A stretch of 64,000 nucleotides of DNA from Shewanella sp. OMA3-2. GTDB taxonomy: Bacteria > Pseudomonadota > Gammaproteobacteria > Enterobacterales > Shewanellaceae. The notes below the pieces were generated by a model that searched no databases, was not told where the DNA came from, and saw only the letters and a list, made by a program, of their open reading frames with translations. The DNA is taken from NCBI RefSeq assembly GCF_021513195.1, contig NZ_CP090974.1:1376001-1440000 (forward strand). The letters are read 5' to 3'. Of this stretch, positions 30,351 through 41,555 are shown one piece after another. Numbering within the stretch: position 1 is the first letter of the stretch; each line of letters opens with the position of its first letter. The translations under genes and the position numbers were made by a program.

Positions 30351-30644
30351 ATGAATATTGAAATAAAAGATATCACTATCCAAGAGGTCAGTTGTTCAAA
30401 CTGCCAAGCTTGTTGCTGCCGATTAGAAGTGATGATCATTTCAGACACAGGCGTGCCTAAAAAACATATTGCTTTCGATAAGTGGGGCGGTGAAACCATG
30501 AAGCGCTTAAATGATGGTTGGTGTTCTGCATTAGATCGTGACACATTCATGTGTACCATTTATGAAAACCGTCCGTGGATCTGTCGAGAATTTGAAACTG
30601 GCTCGTTTGAATGTTTAACTGAGCGAAAACAGCTTAATGGCTAA
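30351..30644 (+). CDS. YkgJ-type cysteine-cluster protein
   Basis: A 97-residue protein of the CxxCxxCC family (zinc/iron-chelating YkgJ type). CSNCQACCCRLEV lies near the N-terminus, GWCSALDRDTFMCTIYENRPWICREFETGSFEC near the C-terminus. The eight or so Cys are arranged as in the family. The ATG at 30351 is preferred over the TTG one codon upstream. Family function is unproven; metal binding is inferred from the Cys pattern. It is a single gene, convergent with prs. Confidence 0.82.
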   Translation: MNIEIKDITIQEVSCSNCQACCCRLEVMIISDTGVPKKHIAFDKWGGETMKRLNDGWCSALDRDTFMCTIYENRPWICREFETGSFECLTERKQLNG

Positions 30645-31011
30645 TGCTTTATTCTACATAAAAAGCCGATAACGCAGTAAAAACGACCAACAAACGCTGC
30701 CCGAAGGAATTGGCTAAAAACGTTTTACTCTTTGTTGAATGTATCTTTGTGAATAAAGAGTTGCTTAGATGACTAGGCATCAATCCATTCATCTCAATTA
30801 AAATGTTTTTAACTCGAACAAAATTCAACCAGAAAAGATCAACTGGCCCTAGTATTGGGGAGTGATATTTATTGGCACAAAAATGATGGATACAAAAATG
30901 CCGTTTGTAGTGATACAAACGGCATTTAGCTAAAAGAAGCAACAAACTAATTTTTACCTTCTACCAAGCCTTAGCAAGGTCACAGTATCGTTAGCGGTAG
31001 TCTTTTATGGT
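30645..31011. other. Convergent spacer between the cysteine-cluster gene and prs
   Basis: It contains the prs terminator at 30892-30927. A 98-codon minus-strand frame at 30649-30945 runs across that terminator, has odd composition and no ribosome site, so I do not call it a gene. Confidence 0.5.
30892..30927 (-). terminator. Rho-independent terminator of prs
   Basis: Fourteen-bp perfect stem AAATGCCGTTTGTA / TACAAACGGCATTT with a GTGA loop. The minus-strand tail continues with T (TTTTTGTATCC). Confidence 0.8.
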
Positions 31012-31959
31012 CTAGTGGCGAAACATCGCAGAGATAGACTCTTCGTTGCTTACACGACGGATTGCTTCAGCGAGTACTGCAGACATAGTTAATTGAGTCA
31101 CTTTAGCGACCTTGAGCATTTCTGCACTTAGCGGCACAGTGTCAGTTACAATCACTTCATCAATGACAGAATTGGCAATGTTTTCTGCGGCATTACCTGA
31201 AAAAACAGGGTGAGTAGCATAAGCAAACACGCGATTAGCGCCATGTTCTTTTAATGCTTCAGCTGCTTTACATAGGGTGCCACCGGTGTCGATCATATCG
31301 TCAACAATAATACAGTCACGACCTTGAACATCACCAATAATATGCATAACTTGTGCAACGTTGGCTTGTGGACGGCGTTTGTCGATAATAGCTAGATCAG
31401 AATCATCCAGTAATTTAGCAACAGCACGGGCACGCACTACACCACCAATGTCAGGAGAAACAACCACAGGGTTATCTAATTTCTTCGCTAACATATCTTC
31501 TAGTAACACTGGGCTACCAAATACGTTATCTACAGGCACATCGAAGAAACCTTGTATTTGTTCAGCGTGTAAGTCGCAGGTTAATACGCGATCTACACCC
31601 ACACTTGATAAAAAGTCTGCTACTACTTTAGCGGTAATAGGGACACGAGCACTGCGAACACGACGGTCTTGGCGCGCATAACCAAAGTAAGGAATTACTG
31701 CGGTGATACGGCCTGCAGAAGCACGACGTAGTGCGTCAACCATAACGATTAATTCCATTAAGTTATCGTTGGTTGGAGCACAAGTAGATTGAATGATAAA
31801 TACATCCGCACCACGTACATTTTCGTTAATTTGAACACTGATTTCACCGTCGCTGAAACGGCCTACAACTGCGTCGCCAAGTTTGCAAAATAAACGATCT
31901 GCAATCTTGATGGCTAGATTTGGGGTAGCGTTACCAGCAAAGAGCTTAATGTCGGGCAC
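31012..31959 (-). CDS. prs: Ribose-phosphate pyrophosphokinase
   Basis: A 315-residue enzyme making PRPP from ribose 5-phosphate and ATP. The GTG at 31959 is chosen because GAGG lies about 8 bases before it and it gives [16 protein letters not shown], the standard start; a longer frame to 31983 adds eight residues. Motifs: [16 protein letters not shown], the ATP loop [27 protein letters not shown], the flexible-loop [11 protein letters not shown], and the PRPP-binding [15 protein letters not shown]. It lies downstream of ispE and is probably cotranscribed with lolB-ispE. Confidence 0.98.
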   Translation of the reverse strand: MPDIKLFAGNATPNLAIKIADRLFCKLGDAVVGRFSDGEISVQINENVRGADVFIIQSTCAPTNDNLMELIVMVDALRRASAGRITAVIPYFGYARQDRRVRSARVPITAKVVADFLSSVGVDRVLTCDLHAEQIQGFFDVPVDNVFGSPVLLEDMLAKKLDNPVVVSPDIGGVVRARAVAKLLDDSDLAIIDKRRPQANVAQVMHIIGDVQGRDCIIVDDMIDTGGTLCKAAEALKEHGANRVFAYATHPVFSGNAAENIANSVIDEVIVTDTVPLSAEMLKVAKVTQLTMSAVLAEAIRRVSNEESISAMFRH

Positions 31960-32045
31960 TTTATGAACCTCAGGTGTTTGCATTGAAATTAGTGGCTAAA
32001 TCAATTTTATGTGTTAGCACTCAAAATTGACTCAGAAGAATATTG

Positions 32046-32906
32046 TTAGAGCTCACCTAAACGCATGAGTAGCGGTGAAGTATTGAGCCCTTTTGCAACA
32101 AAACCTTTCATGCTAGCTGGAAGTTGAGCTAAGACATCAAGAGCTTGTTGCGAATGCTCGAATTCCCCAAACACACATGCGCCTGTTCCGGTCATTCTCG
32201 ACGGCGCATATTCTACCAGCCAGCTTAAGGCATTGGCAACTTCGGGGTGTTGTTCGATCACCAAATTTTGGCAATCATTGCTCCATTTGTTGGACATTAA
32301 TGTGTCCAGCTGTAACTTAGCTGTGTTACGGGGTAAGTCAGGGTGTTGGAATACACTACGAGTGCAAACGTGCACATCAGGAGTGATAACCAAGTACCAC
32401 TTTTCAGCAGGATATACCGTCTGCAATTGTTCACCCACCCCCTCAGCAAATGCTGCTAAGCCATTAATAAATACCGGAACATCAGCTCCTAGCGCTAATC
32501 CAATCTCGGCTAATTTACTCAGTGGTAGATTAGTTTCCCATAGCGCATTTAACGCGACTAAGGTTGTTGCTGCATCAGATGAGCCACCACCTAAACCACC
32601 GCCCATAGGGAGTAATTTGTCTAACCAAATATGCGCGCCGCCATGATAATGAGTATATTCCTTTAAAGACTTTGCAGCCTTAAGAATTAAGTTATCGCTG
32701 TCGGGGACAGAATCAGAGATATTCGAATGAAGAAAGAACTCTGGTGTTTCTGTGACATGAAAGTCGAGGTAATCACAATGATCAATAAATTGAAACAAGG
32801 TTTGCAGCTCATGATAACCATCTTCACGTTGGCCAGTAATATGTAAAAATAAATTTAACTTAGCGGGAGCAGGCCAGCTGTGAGAGATTGGGTGATTTGG
32901 CTTCAA
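32046..32906 (-). CDS. ispE: 4-diphosphocytidyl-2-C-methyl-D-erythritol kinase
   Basis: A 286-residue GHMP kinase of the MEP isoprenoid pathway. The substrate-binding [31 protein letters not shown] includes the catalytic Lys region. The ATP loop is [22 protein letters not shown], with the catalytic Asp in [11 protein letters not shown]. The C-terminal [12 protein letters not shown] is the third GHMP motif. It starts 25 bases after the lolB stop, as in the standard lolB-ispE-prs order. With ispB at 62613 the window holds two isoprenoid genes. Confidence 0.97.
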   Translation of the reverse strand: MKPNHPISHSWPAPAKLNLFLHITGQREDGYHELQTLFQFIDHCDYLDFHVTETPEFFLHSNISDSVPDSDNLILKAAKSLKEYTHYHGGAHIWLDKLLPMGGGLGGGSSDAATTLVALNALWETNLPLSKLAEIGLALGADVPVFINGLAAFAEGVGEQLQTVYPAEKWYLVITPDVHVCTRSVFQHPDLPRNTAKLQLDTLMSNKWSNDCQNLVIEQHPEVANALSWLVEYAPSRMTGTGACVFGEFEHSQQALDVLAQLPASMKGFVAKGLNTSPLLMRLGEL

Positions 32907-32931
32907 TTTATTATCCTAATATTAGTGGCGT

Positions 32932-33537
32932 TTATTTTGGCGTCAATGCCTGCCATAAATTGGTTTGGATCTTTATTTGTACATCTTTACGGACAATTTT
33001 TACCTGTTTAGGGACCAAAACCCCACTTTGTTGTTGCCAACTCATAAAACTGACTTGCCAATCGGCTTCATTATCAGGGCTGATAAATTGTTGGACCTGA
33101 CCTGTAGCATTATAGCTGATAATTTTATCATTGCTGCCAATTTGCCCTGTAAGCCATAACGGTATGTCAGCAAATGGAATGGTGATCCCACTTACACCTT
33201 CTAATAATGCTTGCGGGTTATTGTCATGATAGGTTTTTCCGTCTACTTCTAATGTAGCAACACCCTGACCATTTTTTAGGGTGAGCACATTGGTCCCCAG
33301 CGGAGTGGTTAGGCGTAATTCATTGCCTTTTATGTGATGAAACCAATATAAGTTAGTACTAAACTTATCTGTTGATGACTTAAAAGCAATTTTACCCTGT
33401 AATTCCCAATTATCAGCTTCTTGGGTATGAGCCACTTCAATAGGCTGATACTCTTGGGTAGGTAATGAGGTACAAGCATTCAAAAAAAGTATGGATGCAG
33501 TAATAACCAAATAATGAATTTTAAAAAAACGTTGCAA
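32932..33537 (-). CDS. lolB: Outer-membrane lipoprotein receptor LolB
   Basis: A 201-residue lipoprotein that accepts lipoproteins from LolA and inserts them in the outer membrane. The signal peptide ends with lipobox LNAC (Cys about residue 22) followed by TSLPTQEYQP. The mature part has the LolB beta-barrel pattern: WELQGKIAFKSSTDKFSTNLYWFHH, LRLTTPLGTNVLTL, the protruding-loop region and IPLWLTGQIG. Position +2 is Thr, not the inner-membrane retention Asp, consistent with outer-membrane sorting. It is divergent from hemA. Confidence 0.93.
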   Translation of the reverse strand: MQRFFKIHYLVITASILFLNACTSLPTQEYQPIEVAHTQEADNWELQGKIAFKSSTDKFSTNLYWFHHIKGNELRLTTPLGTNVLTLKNGQGVATLEVDGKTYHDNNPQALLEGVSGITIPFADIPLWLTGQIGSNDKIISYNATGQVQQFISPDNEADWQVSFMSWQQQSGVLVPKQVKIVRKDVQIKIQTNLWQALTPK

Positions 33538-33748
33538 AAGTAACTCGTTTACTAAGAATTGATTCCGTTATAATACTGGGCATTGGCATTGTTGTAAAAA
33601 TGCTTTTGTGATTAAGGTTTATTAATCGGTTATTTGAAAGAAAAATTAGACATATATTCGGTTTTGTTAACCCTACAGTGTTTTTAATTAGCCTGATTCA
33701 GTAGAATAGCCTAATTAACGATACCGAGAAAAACTTAGAACGAGTCAG

Positions 33749-34999
33749 ATGAGCCTAGTAGTAATCGGGATAAACCATAAAACCGCCACTGTAGATCTAC
33801 GTGAAAAAGTCGCTTTTTCGCCAGATAAAATACATGATGCGATGAAAAGTTTGGCAGGTCGCACCACCACAGGCGAAGCTGTGATTGTGTCTACCTGTAA
33901 TCGAACTGAACTTTATTGTAATAATGGCAATGAAGCGGACATCATCGAATGGTTACAGGACTATCATGATTTAAAGCATGAAGACTTAATGCCCTGCATC
34001 TATGCCTATCGCGATCAAGTAGCGGTCAAGCACTTGATGAGAGTTTCGTCAGGGCTTGATTCATTGGTATTGGGCGAACCACAAATTCTAGGTCAGGTAA
34101 AACAAGCCTTTGTAAAAGCTAAAGAGGCCGGTACCACAGCGATAACCATCGACCGTTTATTTCAAAATACTTTTTCAGTCGCCAAAAAAGTGCGCACCGA
34201 CACCGAAATAGGCGCCGCCGCGGTATCAGTTGCTTTTGCTGCTGTGAGTATGGCGAAGCATATTTTTTCCAGTTTAAGTCGCACTAAAGTGTTGCTTATT
34301 GGCGCCGGAGAAACCATTGAACTGGTTGCCAAACATTTAAAAGACAATAATGTTGAATCAATTGTTGTCGCCAATCGCACCATTGAGCGTGCGCAAGCCA
34401 TGTGCGAAGAGTTCAACGCGACTGCGATTACCTTGCAACAAATTCCGGATTATCTTGCTAACGCCGATATCGTGATATCCTCTACCGCGAGTCCTTTACC
34501 TATTTTAGGTAAAGGAATGGTCGAAAAAGCATTAAAACAACGTCGTCATCAACCTATGTTGCTCGTTGATATTGCAGTGCCAAGAGATATTGAAGCGGAA
34601 GTCGGTGAGTTAGACGACGCTTTCCTTTATACTGTGGACGATTTACATAGTATCATTGAACAGAACATGGCTTCCCGTATGGAAGCAGCCGAACAAGCTG
34701 AATTAATAACTGAAGAACAATCTCATATTTTTATGGAATGGGTACGTTCTTTAGAGTCTGTTGACAGTATTCGTGAGTATCGCAGCCAAAGTGTGGCAAT
34801 TAAAGATGAATTAGTCGAACGTGCCTTGAACAAATTAGCTCAAGGTGGCGATGGCGAGCAAGTGTTATTGGAATTAGCAAATAGACTAACCAATCGCCTT
34901 ATTCATGCCCCCACACAAGCATTAACGGTCGCAAGCCGTCAGGGCGATTTGAATACGTTAGGACAATTAAGAATAGCGCTCGGACTCGATAAAAATTAA
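33749..34999 (+). CDS. hemA: Glutamyl-tRNA reductase
   Basis: A 416-residue NADPH-dependent enzyme, the first step of tetrapyrrole synthesis from glutamyl-tRNA. The N-terminal [13 protein letters not shown] matches the family start. The catalytic Cys is in [10 protein letters not shown] (about residue 50). [18 protein letters not shown] and the NADPH fold [18 protein letters not shown] follow, then the long spinal helix and C-terminal dimer domain. It is the first gene of hemA-prfA-prmC-sirB2-sirB1. Confidence 0.97.
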   Translation: MSLVVIGINHKTATVDLREKVAFSPDKIHDAMKSLAGRTTTGEAVIVSTCNRTELYCNNGNEADIIEWLQDYHDLKHEDLMPCIYAYRDQVAVKHLMRVSSGLDSLVLGEPQILGQVKQAFVKAKEAGTTAITIDRLFQNTFSVAKKVRTDTEIGAAAVSVAFAAVSMAKHIFSSLSRTKVLLIGAGETIELVAKHLKDNNVESIVVANRTIERAQAMCEEFNATAITLQQIPDYLANADIVISSTASPLPILGKGMVEKALKQRRHQPMLLVDIAVPRDIEAEVGELDDAFLYTVDDLHSIIEQNMASRMEAAEQAELITEEQSHIFMEWVRSLESVDSIREYRSQSVAIKDELVERALNKLAQGGDGEQVLLELANRLTNRLIHAPTQALTVASRQGDLNTLGQLRIALGLDKN

Positions 35000-35013
35000 G
35001 GTTAGCGAGCTAA

Positions 35014-36099
35014 ATGAAACAATCCGTTATCCGCAAGCTTGAAGGCTTGCTTGAGCGAAATGAAGAAGTATTGGCATTATTATCAGATCCTGGTGTGATT
35101 GCCAATCAAGAGCGCTTTCGCGCATTATCAAAAGAATATTCTCAACTTGAAGATGTCGTCAAAGGGTTTAAAGAATTTCAACAGGCACAAGGCGATCTAG
35201 CGTCAGCGAAAGAAATGCTTGAAGAAGACGATGCAGAAATGCGTGAAATGGCACAGGAAGAAATGAAAGCGGCTAAAATTGAATTAGCTCGTTTAGAAGA
35301 TGAACTTCAAATTCTATTACTGCCTAAAGATCCCAATGATGATACCAATGCGTTTATGGAGATTCGTGCTGGTGCGGGCGGTGATGAAGCGGCTATTTTT
35401 GCCGGTGACTTATACCGTATGTACAGTCGTTTTGCCGAGGCGAACCGCTGGCAGATGGAAATCATGAACGTCAATGAAGGCGAACATGGTGGCTTTAAAG
35501 AGATTATTGTTAAAGTCAGTGGTGAAAGCGTTTACGGTAAGTTGAAATATGAATCCGGCGGACACCGCGTACAACGTGTGCCTGAAACTGAATCCCAAGG
35601 CCAGGTGCACACCTCAGCTTGTACTGTGGTAGTTATGCATGAAGTACCTGAAGCGGAAGCCATTTCAATTAACCCTGCCGATTTAAAAGTGGATACTTTC
35701 CGCGCATCTGGCGCAGGTGGTCAGCACGTTAACAAAACCGACTCGGCTATTCGAATTACCCATATTCCCAGCGGAATTATTGTTGAATGTCAGGACCAAC
35801 GCTCACAGCACAAAAACCGTGCCCAAGCGATGAGCGTTTTGGCTGCACGTATTCAAGCGGTTGAAGATGAAAAACGTCGTAGCGAAGAAGAAACGACTCG
35901 CCGTAGTCTAGTGGCAAGTGGTGATCGCTCTGAACGTATTCGTACCTATAATTATCCACAAGGGCGAGTCAGTGATCATCGTATCAACCTAACGCTTTAT
36001 CGTTTAGGTGAAATAATGGAAGGTGATTTAAATGCATTACTTGATCCTATTATGCTAGAACACCAAGCAGATTTACTTGCCGCCTTATCAGGCGATTAA
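35014..36099 (+). CDS. prfA: Peptide chain release factor 1
   Basis: A 361-residue factor terminating translation at UAA and UAG. The GGQ loop is [17 protein letters not shown] (about residues 230-246). The codon-recognition tripeptide is P-E-T in [20 protein letters not shown], where E. coli has PAT; PxT variation is normal. [23 protein letters not shown] and the C-terminal [17 protein letters not shown] are family blocks. It lies 14 bases after hemA. Confidence 0.98.
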   Translation: MKQSVIRKLEGLLERNEEVLALLSDPGVIANQERFRALSKEYSQLEDVVKGFKEFQQAQGDLASAKEMLEEDDAEMREMAQEEMKAAKIELARLEDELQILLLPKDPNDDTNAFMEIRAGAGGDEAAIFAGDLYRMYSRFAEANRWQMEIMNVNEGEHGGFKEIIVKVSGESVYGKLKYESGGHRVQRVPETESQGQVHTSACTVVVMHEVPEAEAISINPADLKVDTFRASGAGGQHVNKTDSAIRITHIPSGIIVECQDQRSQHKNRAQAMSVLAARIQAVEDEKRRSEEETTRRSLVASGDRSERIRTYNYPQGRVSDHRINLTLYRLGEIMEGDLNALLDPIMLEHQADLLAALSGD

Positions 36100-36108
36100 G
36101 GAGCAGCC

Positions 36109-36963
36109 TTGCCCCAGTCATCGTATTCAACCATAGTTGAAGCTCAGCAATGGGCTTTTTCACAGTTGGCTTCAACCTCTGACTCTGCCCATGTAGATGC
36201 AGAGGCTTTGCTTATTCATTGCCTCAATAAAACACGTAGTTTTTTATATACCTGGCCGGAGCGAACACTCACTGTTGAGCAGTTTAAGAACTTTCAACAG
36301 ATGGTTAAAAAGCGCAAGCAAGGTATGCCTGTGGCGCATATTATTGGTGAGCGAGAGTTTTGGTCATTGCCTTTTATTGTTAATGATTCGACCCTTATCC
36401 CACGTCCAGATACTGAAATATTAGTTGAAACCGCATTAAATTTGGATATCCGATTTAACGCTAGGGTATTGGATTTAGGCACTGGAACAGGCGCTATTGC
36501 TTTAGCTATTGCTCACGAAAGACCTAAATGGCGGATCACTGCAATAGATAAGGTGCCTGAGGCGGTAGCCCTAGCTAAAGCGAATCGAGCAAACTTACAG
36601 CTTGAACACGTTGAAATACTGCAATCAGATTGGTTTAGTGCGGTAAAAGATCGTGATTTTGATTTGATTGTCTCTAACCCTCCATATATCGCTGAACAAG
36701 ATGAACACTTAAGTATTGGCGATGTTAGATTTGAGCCACAAAGTGCATTGACAGCAGCTGATGAAGGTTATGCAGATATTTATCATATTGCAGATAAGGC
36801 GCGTGAGCACTTATTGCCTGGTGGTTTTTTATTACTTGAGCATGGCTATCAACAAGCTATTACAGTAAGAGAGAAAATGATCGATTTAGGCTATAAAGAT
36901 GTCGCCACAGTACGAGATTTTGGCAGTAACGATCGTTGTACCATAGGGACATGGACAGAGTAG
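36109..36963 (+). CDS. prmC: Release factor glutamine methyltransferase PrmC
   Basis: A 284-residue SAM-dependent enzyme that methylates the Gln of the GGQ loop in release factors, so it acts on the prfA product just upstream. The start is the TTG at 36109, preceded by AAGGAG at a 5-base spacing, giving MPQSSYSTIV. The SAM motif is VLDLGTGTGAIALAIAHERP and the catalytic NPPY is in DLIVSNPPYIAEQDEHL. IPRPDTEILVE is the motif before the methyltransferase domain. It lies 9 bases after prfA. Confidence 0.96.
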   Translation: MPQSSYSTIVEAQQWAFSQLASTSDSAHVDAEALLIHCLNKTRSFLYTWPERTLTVEQFKNFQQMVKKRKQGMPVAHIIGEREFWSLPFIVNDSTLIPRPDTEILVETALNLDIRFNARVLDLGTGTGAIALAIAHERPKWRITAIDKVPEAVALAKANRANLQLEHVEILQSDWFSAVKDRDFDLIVSNPPYIAEQDEHLSIGDVRFEPQSALTAADEGYADIYHIADKAREHLLPGGFLLLEHGYQQAITVREKMIDLGYKDVATVRDFGSNDRCTIGTWTE

Positions 36964-36986
36964 TCATTATATTGATGCTATTGGAA

Positions 36987-37025
36987 AGCGGTTAGTTTAT
37001 CGAGTAGACTAGCCGCTATTTTATT
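36987..37025 (+). terminator. Hairpin terminator between prmC and sirB2
   Basis: Ten-bp stem AGCGGTTAGT / ACTAGCCGCT with one G-T wobble, followed by ATTTTATTTAT. It may reduce read-through from hemA-prfA-prmC into sirB2. Confidence 0.65.
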
Positions 37026-37050
37026 TATGCCCAACTGAGAACCACAAATA

Positions 37051-37446
37051 ATGGAAACATTTTACAGTTTATATCCGGCGGTAAAACATACTCATTTAAT
37101 GTTTATTGCGTTAAGCGTCTCGTTTTTTGTATTGCGTTTTGTATTGCACCTGCGCCAATCACCGCTTATGGACCGAAAACTCCTTAAAGTGGCGCCTCAT
37201 GTCATTGATACTTTTTTATTAGCATCAGGTATTACACTGTGTTTTATGATCAACCAATATCCATTTGTGGATCCTTGGATGACAGAAAAAATCATCTGTG
37301 TAGTGGCATACATTGTATTAGGGATCATGGCACTTAAATCAAGCCGCAATAAACTGTTTAAGTTTTTCGCCTTCCTAGGGGCAATCGGTTGGTTAGTGTT
37401 AGCGGCCAAGCTGGCTCATTTTAAACAAGTCGTATTAATGGGTTAA
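37051..37446 (+). CDS. SirB2-like membrane protein
   Basis: A 131-residue protein with four hydrophobic segments and the SirB pattern: YPAVKHTHLMFIALSVSFFVLRF near the start, KVAPHVIDTFLLASGITLC in the middle and YIVLGIMALK near the end. SirB2 (YchQ) was named in Salmonella invasion-gene work, but its biochemical role is unknown. The gene is placed between prmC and sirB1 as in enterobacteria. Confidence 0.85.
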   Translation: METFYSLYPAVKHTHLMFIALSVSFFVLRFVLHLRQSPLMDRKLLKVAPHVIDTFLLASGITLCFMINQYPFVDPWMTEKIICVVAYIVLGIMALKSSRNKLFKFFAFLGAIGWLVLAAKLAHFKQVVLMG

Positions 37447-37456
37447 TTGATTTTTA

Positions 37457-38245
37457 ATGGCAAAACTTCAACTTGATGATGCAGTTTCTATTCCTGAAAC
37501 TGCATTTGAACTATCGGAACATTTAGGTTTTTCTCGTGCACAGCCCGCTTTATGGGCTTGGTATGAAATAGCAGGCTCAGTATTGAGTCATTATGTTGTT
37601 GACCAAGAGGTGCGACTACAAAGATTACTTAACTGGTTTTATAATGATTTAGGCTTTCAAGCACGCGAAGATTATTTCAGCGTGGAGGCGGCTGATCTTT
37701 GTTATTGCGTATTAAAACGCCAGGGAAATAGTACTACTTTGGCGACATTACTCGTGTTGTTAGCTAAGCAATTGGATTTACCGCTTGAGGCGGTATTATT
37801 ACCTGGTCAAACGGTATTACGTATCTTATTGAATGATAAAATCCGTTATTTTGATTCATTAACGGGTAAAGAGTTAAGCCGGCATCAATTGCATTCTTTA
37901 GTTCGAGGTGAGCTAGGCAATGCGGCTAAGTTAAAACCAAGCCATATAAAGCCGGTATCTTTGAAGCGTTTAATCAGCCGTATGCTGCATGAGTTAAAAG
38001 CGGGTTGCATTGTTAGCCAAAAATTTGAACAGGCAATGGAATGTTGTAATTTACTGTTGCAATGGCATCCTGATGATGTGCACTTAAATCGTGAACGTGC
38101 TTTTATTGCGCAGCAACTAGGTTGCATTAAAGTGGCTATGTCTGACTTACAGCACTTTATTGATAATAGCCCACACGACCCTGTGATTGAGTTGGTTAAG
38201 ATGCAGTTAAAAGAGCTAAGTCAGCATTCACAAATATATCATTAA
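37457..38245 (+). CDS. SirB1-like transglutaminase/TPR protein
   Basis: A 262-residue cytosolic protein of the SirB1 (YchA) family: an N-terminal transglutaminase-like core (LQRLLNWFYNDLGFQ, YCVLKRQGNSTTLATLLVLLAKQLDLPLEAVLLPGQTVLRI) and a C-terminal tetratricopeptide-like part (SQKFEQAMECCNLLLQWHPDDVHLNRERAFIAQQLG). The canonical catalytic Cys of transglutaminases is not obvious: the position before NSTTLATLL has RQG. It may be a non-enzymatic scaffold. It lies 10 bases after sirB2. Confidence 0.85.
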   Translation: MAKLQLDDAVSIPETAFELSEHLGFSRAQPALWAWYEIAGSVLSHYVVDQEVRLQRLLNWFYNDLGFQAREDYFSVEAADLCYCVLKRQGNSTTLATLLVLLAKQLDLPLEAVLLPGQTVLRILLNDKIRYFDSLTGKELSRHQLHSLVRGELGNAAKLKPSHIKPVSLKRLISRMLHELKAGCIVSQKFEQAMECCNLLLQWHPDDVHLNRERAFIAQQLGCIKVAMSDLQHFIDNSPHDPVIELVKMQLKELSQHSQIYH

Positions 38246-38421
38246 TATATCAGGCTCACCTGAGCCTGGTGATTGATATATAGCAAAAAACAAACGTTAA
38301 ATATTGATCTACCACGTCCGTTAAACAGTCATAAATAAAAACGATTATAAACAAATAAAAACAATAAAATAACCATAAGCGATTTTCGCTTTCTATACTC
38401 ATTTGCAAGGGAGAAAACTGC

Positions 38422-39669
38422 ATGACAACGTCGGCAATGGTCACAAATGATGCCACCGCGCTGGGTTTACTAGCCGTTATTCTTGGATTCGTGTTCTACA
38501 CCAGCTCTTCGCCACATCCATTTTGGCAAAAATTTTATAAATTTATTCCTGCGCTTTTATTGTGCTACTTCTTGCCTTCATTACTGAATACATTTGGGGT
38601 AGTCGATGGTCATACCTCTCAATTGTATTATGTTGCATCACGTTATTTATTACCGGCGTGTTTGGTTTTACTCATTTTAAGTGTCGATTTAAAAGCGATT
38701 TTAGGGCTAGGTCCTAAAGCCGTGATCATGTTTTTAACCGGCACTGTGGGTATTGTTATCGGTGGGCCGATTGCGTTATTACTGGTGTCATTTATTGACC
38801 CAACGCTGATCGGCAACAATGGCCCTGATGCGGTTTGGCGTGGTATGACAACCTTAGCCGGTAGCTGGATTGGTGGCGGTGCAAACCAGGCTGCAATGAA
38901 AGAGATTTATAGTGTTGGCGGCGAGATCTTTTCGGTAATGGTAACCGTGGATGTTATCGTCGCGAACATTTGGATGGCAGTGTTATTATTTATGGCCTCT
39001 AAAGCCAAAGAAATCGATGCCAGAACCGGTGCCGACACCCGTGCCATTGAAGTTTTAAAAGCTAAGGTAGAGAAATATCAAGCTGAAAACGCTCGTATTC
39101 CTAGTCAACGCGATTTGATGATGATTGTGGCTGTGGGTTTTGGTATTACCGGTTTTGCGCATTTGGCCGCAGATTTTCTTGGGCCATTTTTTGAAACTAA
39201 TTATCCTTGGACAGCAGATTACAGCTTAACTTCTAAGTTTTTCTGGTTAGTGGTTATTGTGACCACGATTGGTCTAGCGATGTCATTTAGCCCTGTTAGG
39301 CATTTAGAAGCCGCGGGCGCATCGAAAGTAGCAACAGCATTTTTATACATCTTAGTGGCAACCATTGGTTTACACATGGATGTCACTAAAATTATGGATA
39401 CCCCTATTTACTTTTTAGTGGGCATTGTTTGGATGTTAATTCATGCAGGCTTTATGCTTTTAGTGGCTAAATTAATTAAAGCACCGTTGTTTTATATGGC
39501 GGTGGGCAGTCAAGCAAACGTTGGCGGTGCAGCTTCTGCTCCTGTGGTTGCAGCAGCATTTCACCCTGCACTGGCTCCTGTAGGTGTTTTATTAGCAGTA
39601 TTAGGTTATGCATTAGGTACTTACATGGCGTGGCTATGTGGTCAGTTTTTACAAATTATTGGCGCGTAA
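38422..39669 (+). CDS. DUF819 family membrane protein
   Basis: A 415-residue integral membrane protein with about eleven hydrophobic stretches in two similar halves. The signature SWIGGGANQAAMKEIYSVGGEIFSVMVTVDVI (about 150-180) and the end part SQANVGGAASAPVVAAAFHPALAPVGVLLAVLGYALGTY identify DUF819 (YjcL-like). A transport role is suggested by fold similarity to CPA/carboxylate carriers but no substrate is known. GGGAG lies about 8 bases before the ATG. It sits between sirB1 and kdsA, where enterobacteria have none. Confidence 0.88.
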   Translation: MTTSAMVTNDATALGLLAVILGFVFYTSSSPHPFWQKFYKFIPALLLCYFLPSLLNTFGVVDGHTSQLYYVASRYLLPACLVLLILSVDLKAILGLGPKAVIMFLTGTVGIVIGGPIALLLVSFIDPTLIGNNGPDAVWRGMTTLAGSWIGGGANQAAMKEIYSVGGEIFSVMVTVDVIVANIWMAVLLFMASKAKEIDARTGADTRAIEVLKAKVEKYQAENARIPSQRDLMMIVAVGFGITGFAHLAADFLGPFFETNYPWTADYSLTSKFFWLVVIVTTIGLAMSFSPVRHLEAAGASKVATAFLYILVATIGLHMDVTKIMDTPIYFLVGIVWMLIHAGFMLLVAKLIKAPLFYMAVGSQANVGGAASAPVVAAAFHPALAPVGVLLAVLGYALGTYMAWLCGQFLQIIGA

Positions 39670-39677
39670 AGCGTTAA

Positions 39678-40538
<861 letters not shown>

Positions 40539-40549
40539 TTTATATAGAG

Positions 40550-40576
40550 AAAGCCCTGATTATCAGGGCTTTTTTA
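40550..40576 (+). terminator. Rho-independent terminator of kdsA
   Basis: Nine-bp stem AAGCCCTGA / TCAGGGCTT with a TTA loop and a run of T, 12 bases after the kdsA stop. Confidence 0.9.
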
Positions 40577-40623
40577 TGGCTGTTTAATTGGCTTTTATAC
40601 AACGTTTTATGGAGAAAACACGC

Positions 40624-41496
40624 ATGTGGATCGCTTTTACTGTCCTAGCTGCATTTATGCAAGCGTGGCGCAATGCTTTTCAAAGTCAGTTAAGTCAAGA
40701 CGTTAACATTGCCGGTGTTACGCTAGCGCGATTTATTTGGGCAGGACCTATCGCGGGTGTTTACTTATTGAGTTTGTATCAATGGCAACCTACACATATT
40801 CCTGATTTTAATCTAGATTTCATCCAATTTGTTATCGGGGCATCCTTGATGCAAATATTGGCCACAGGGCTAATGGTCAAGTTATTTAAAATGCAAAACT
40901 TTGCCGTTGGAGCAGGATTAGCAAAGAGTGAAGCGTTAGTTGCAGCAATACTGGGGGTGTTTTTTTTCGGTACTCAGCTGAGTTTATTAGGTTGGCTCGG
41001 GGTCATGGTTGGCGGTATTGCCATCATGCTGTTAAGTGCTAAGCAAGGCTTTAAACAACTGTCGATAAAAACCGTTTTACTTGGGCTAGCCTGTGGTAGT
41101 GCATTTGCATTAACTTCACTTTGGGTAAGAGAGGCGAGCTTACAGCTTGATGCGCCATTCCCCCACGCGGCAGCTTGGGTACTATTGGCCGTTATTAGCT
41201 TACAGACAGTCTTGTTAGTGGGTTACTTGCTGACCTATGATAAGGCAACCTTAATCGATTTATTCAAGCGGCCTAAGCTAACCCTACTGATTAGTGTTAC
41301 CAGCTGTATAGGCTCAATTGGTTGGTTTACGGCGATGTCTTTACAGGCGGTGCCCTATGTTAAAACATTAGGCCAAATTGAAGTGTTTTTTATGATGCTC
41401 ATTGCCAGTTTTTGGCTTAAACAAAAGGTCAAAATAAATGACATGTTAGGATTATTATTAATCGCTATCGCTGCCGTTTTGGTTATGTGGAGCTAA
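40624..41496 (+). CDS. EamA/DMT-family transporter
   Basis: A 290-residue protein with ten predicted membrane segments in the two-repeat layout of the drug/metabolite transporter superfamily. The ATG at 40624 (MWIAFTVLAAFMQAWRNAFQ) is chosen because GGAG lies about 9 bases upstream; an in-frame ATG at 40588 lacks a ribosome site and adds a non-membrane tail. The AGLAKSEALVAAILGVFFFGTQ segment and the second-half YVKTLGQIEVFFMMLIASFWL are typical of EamA repeats. The substrate cannot be read from sequence. Confidence 0.87.
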   Translation: MWIAFTVLAAFMQAWRNAFQSQLSQDVNIAGVTLARFIWAGPIAGVYLLSLYQWQPTHIPDFNLDFIQFVIGASLMQILATGLMVKLFKMQNFAVGAGLAKSEALVAAILGVFFFGTQLSLLGWLGVMVGGIAIMLLSAKQGFKQLSIKTVLLGLACGSAFALTSLWVREASLQLDAPFPHAAAWVLLAVISLQTVLLVGYLLTYDKATLIDLFKRPKLTLLISVTSCIGSIGWFTAMSLQAVPYVKTLGQIEVFFMMLIASFWLKQKVKINDMLGLLLIAIAAVLVMWS

Positions 41497-41555
41497 CCTG
41501 GTTATGTTTATCCTACTTATTATGCGGCTTGTTTAGGTGCAAGGCATTTGCGATG

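Noticed and set aside
30649..30945. 98-codon minus-strand frame between the cysteine-cluster gene and prs
   Set aside because: It runs through the prs terminator hairpin, has odd composition and no ribosome site.
35014..36099. PET instead of PAT in the codon-recognition motif of release factor 1
   Set aside because: PxT variation is common in this family, so it is not unusual.
38250..38275. Hairpin CAGGCTCA / TGAGCCTG just after sirB1
   Set aside because: Good stem but no T-rich tail, so not called a terminator.
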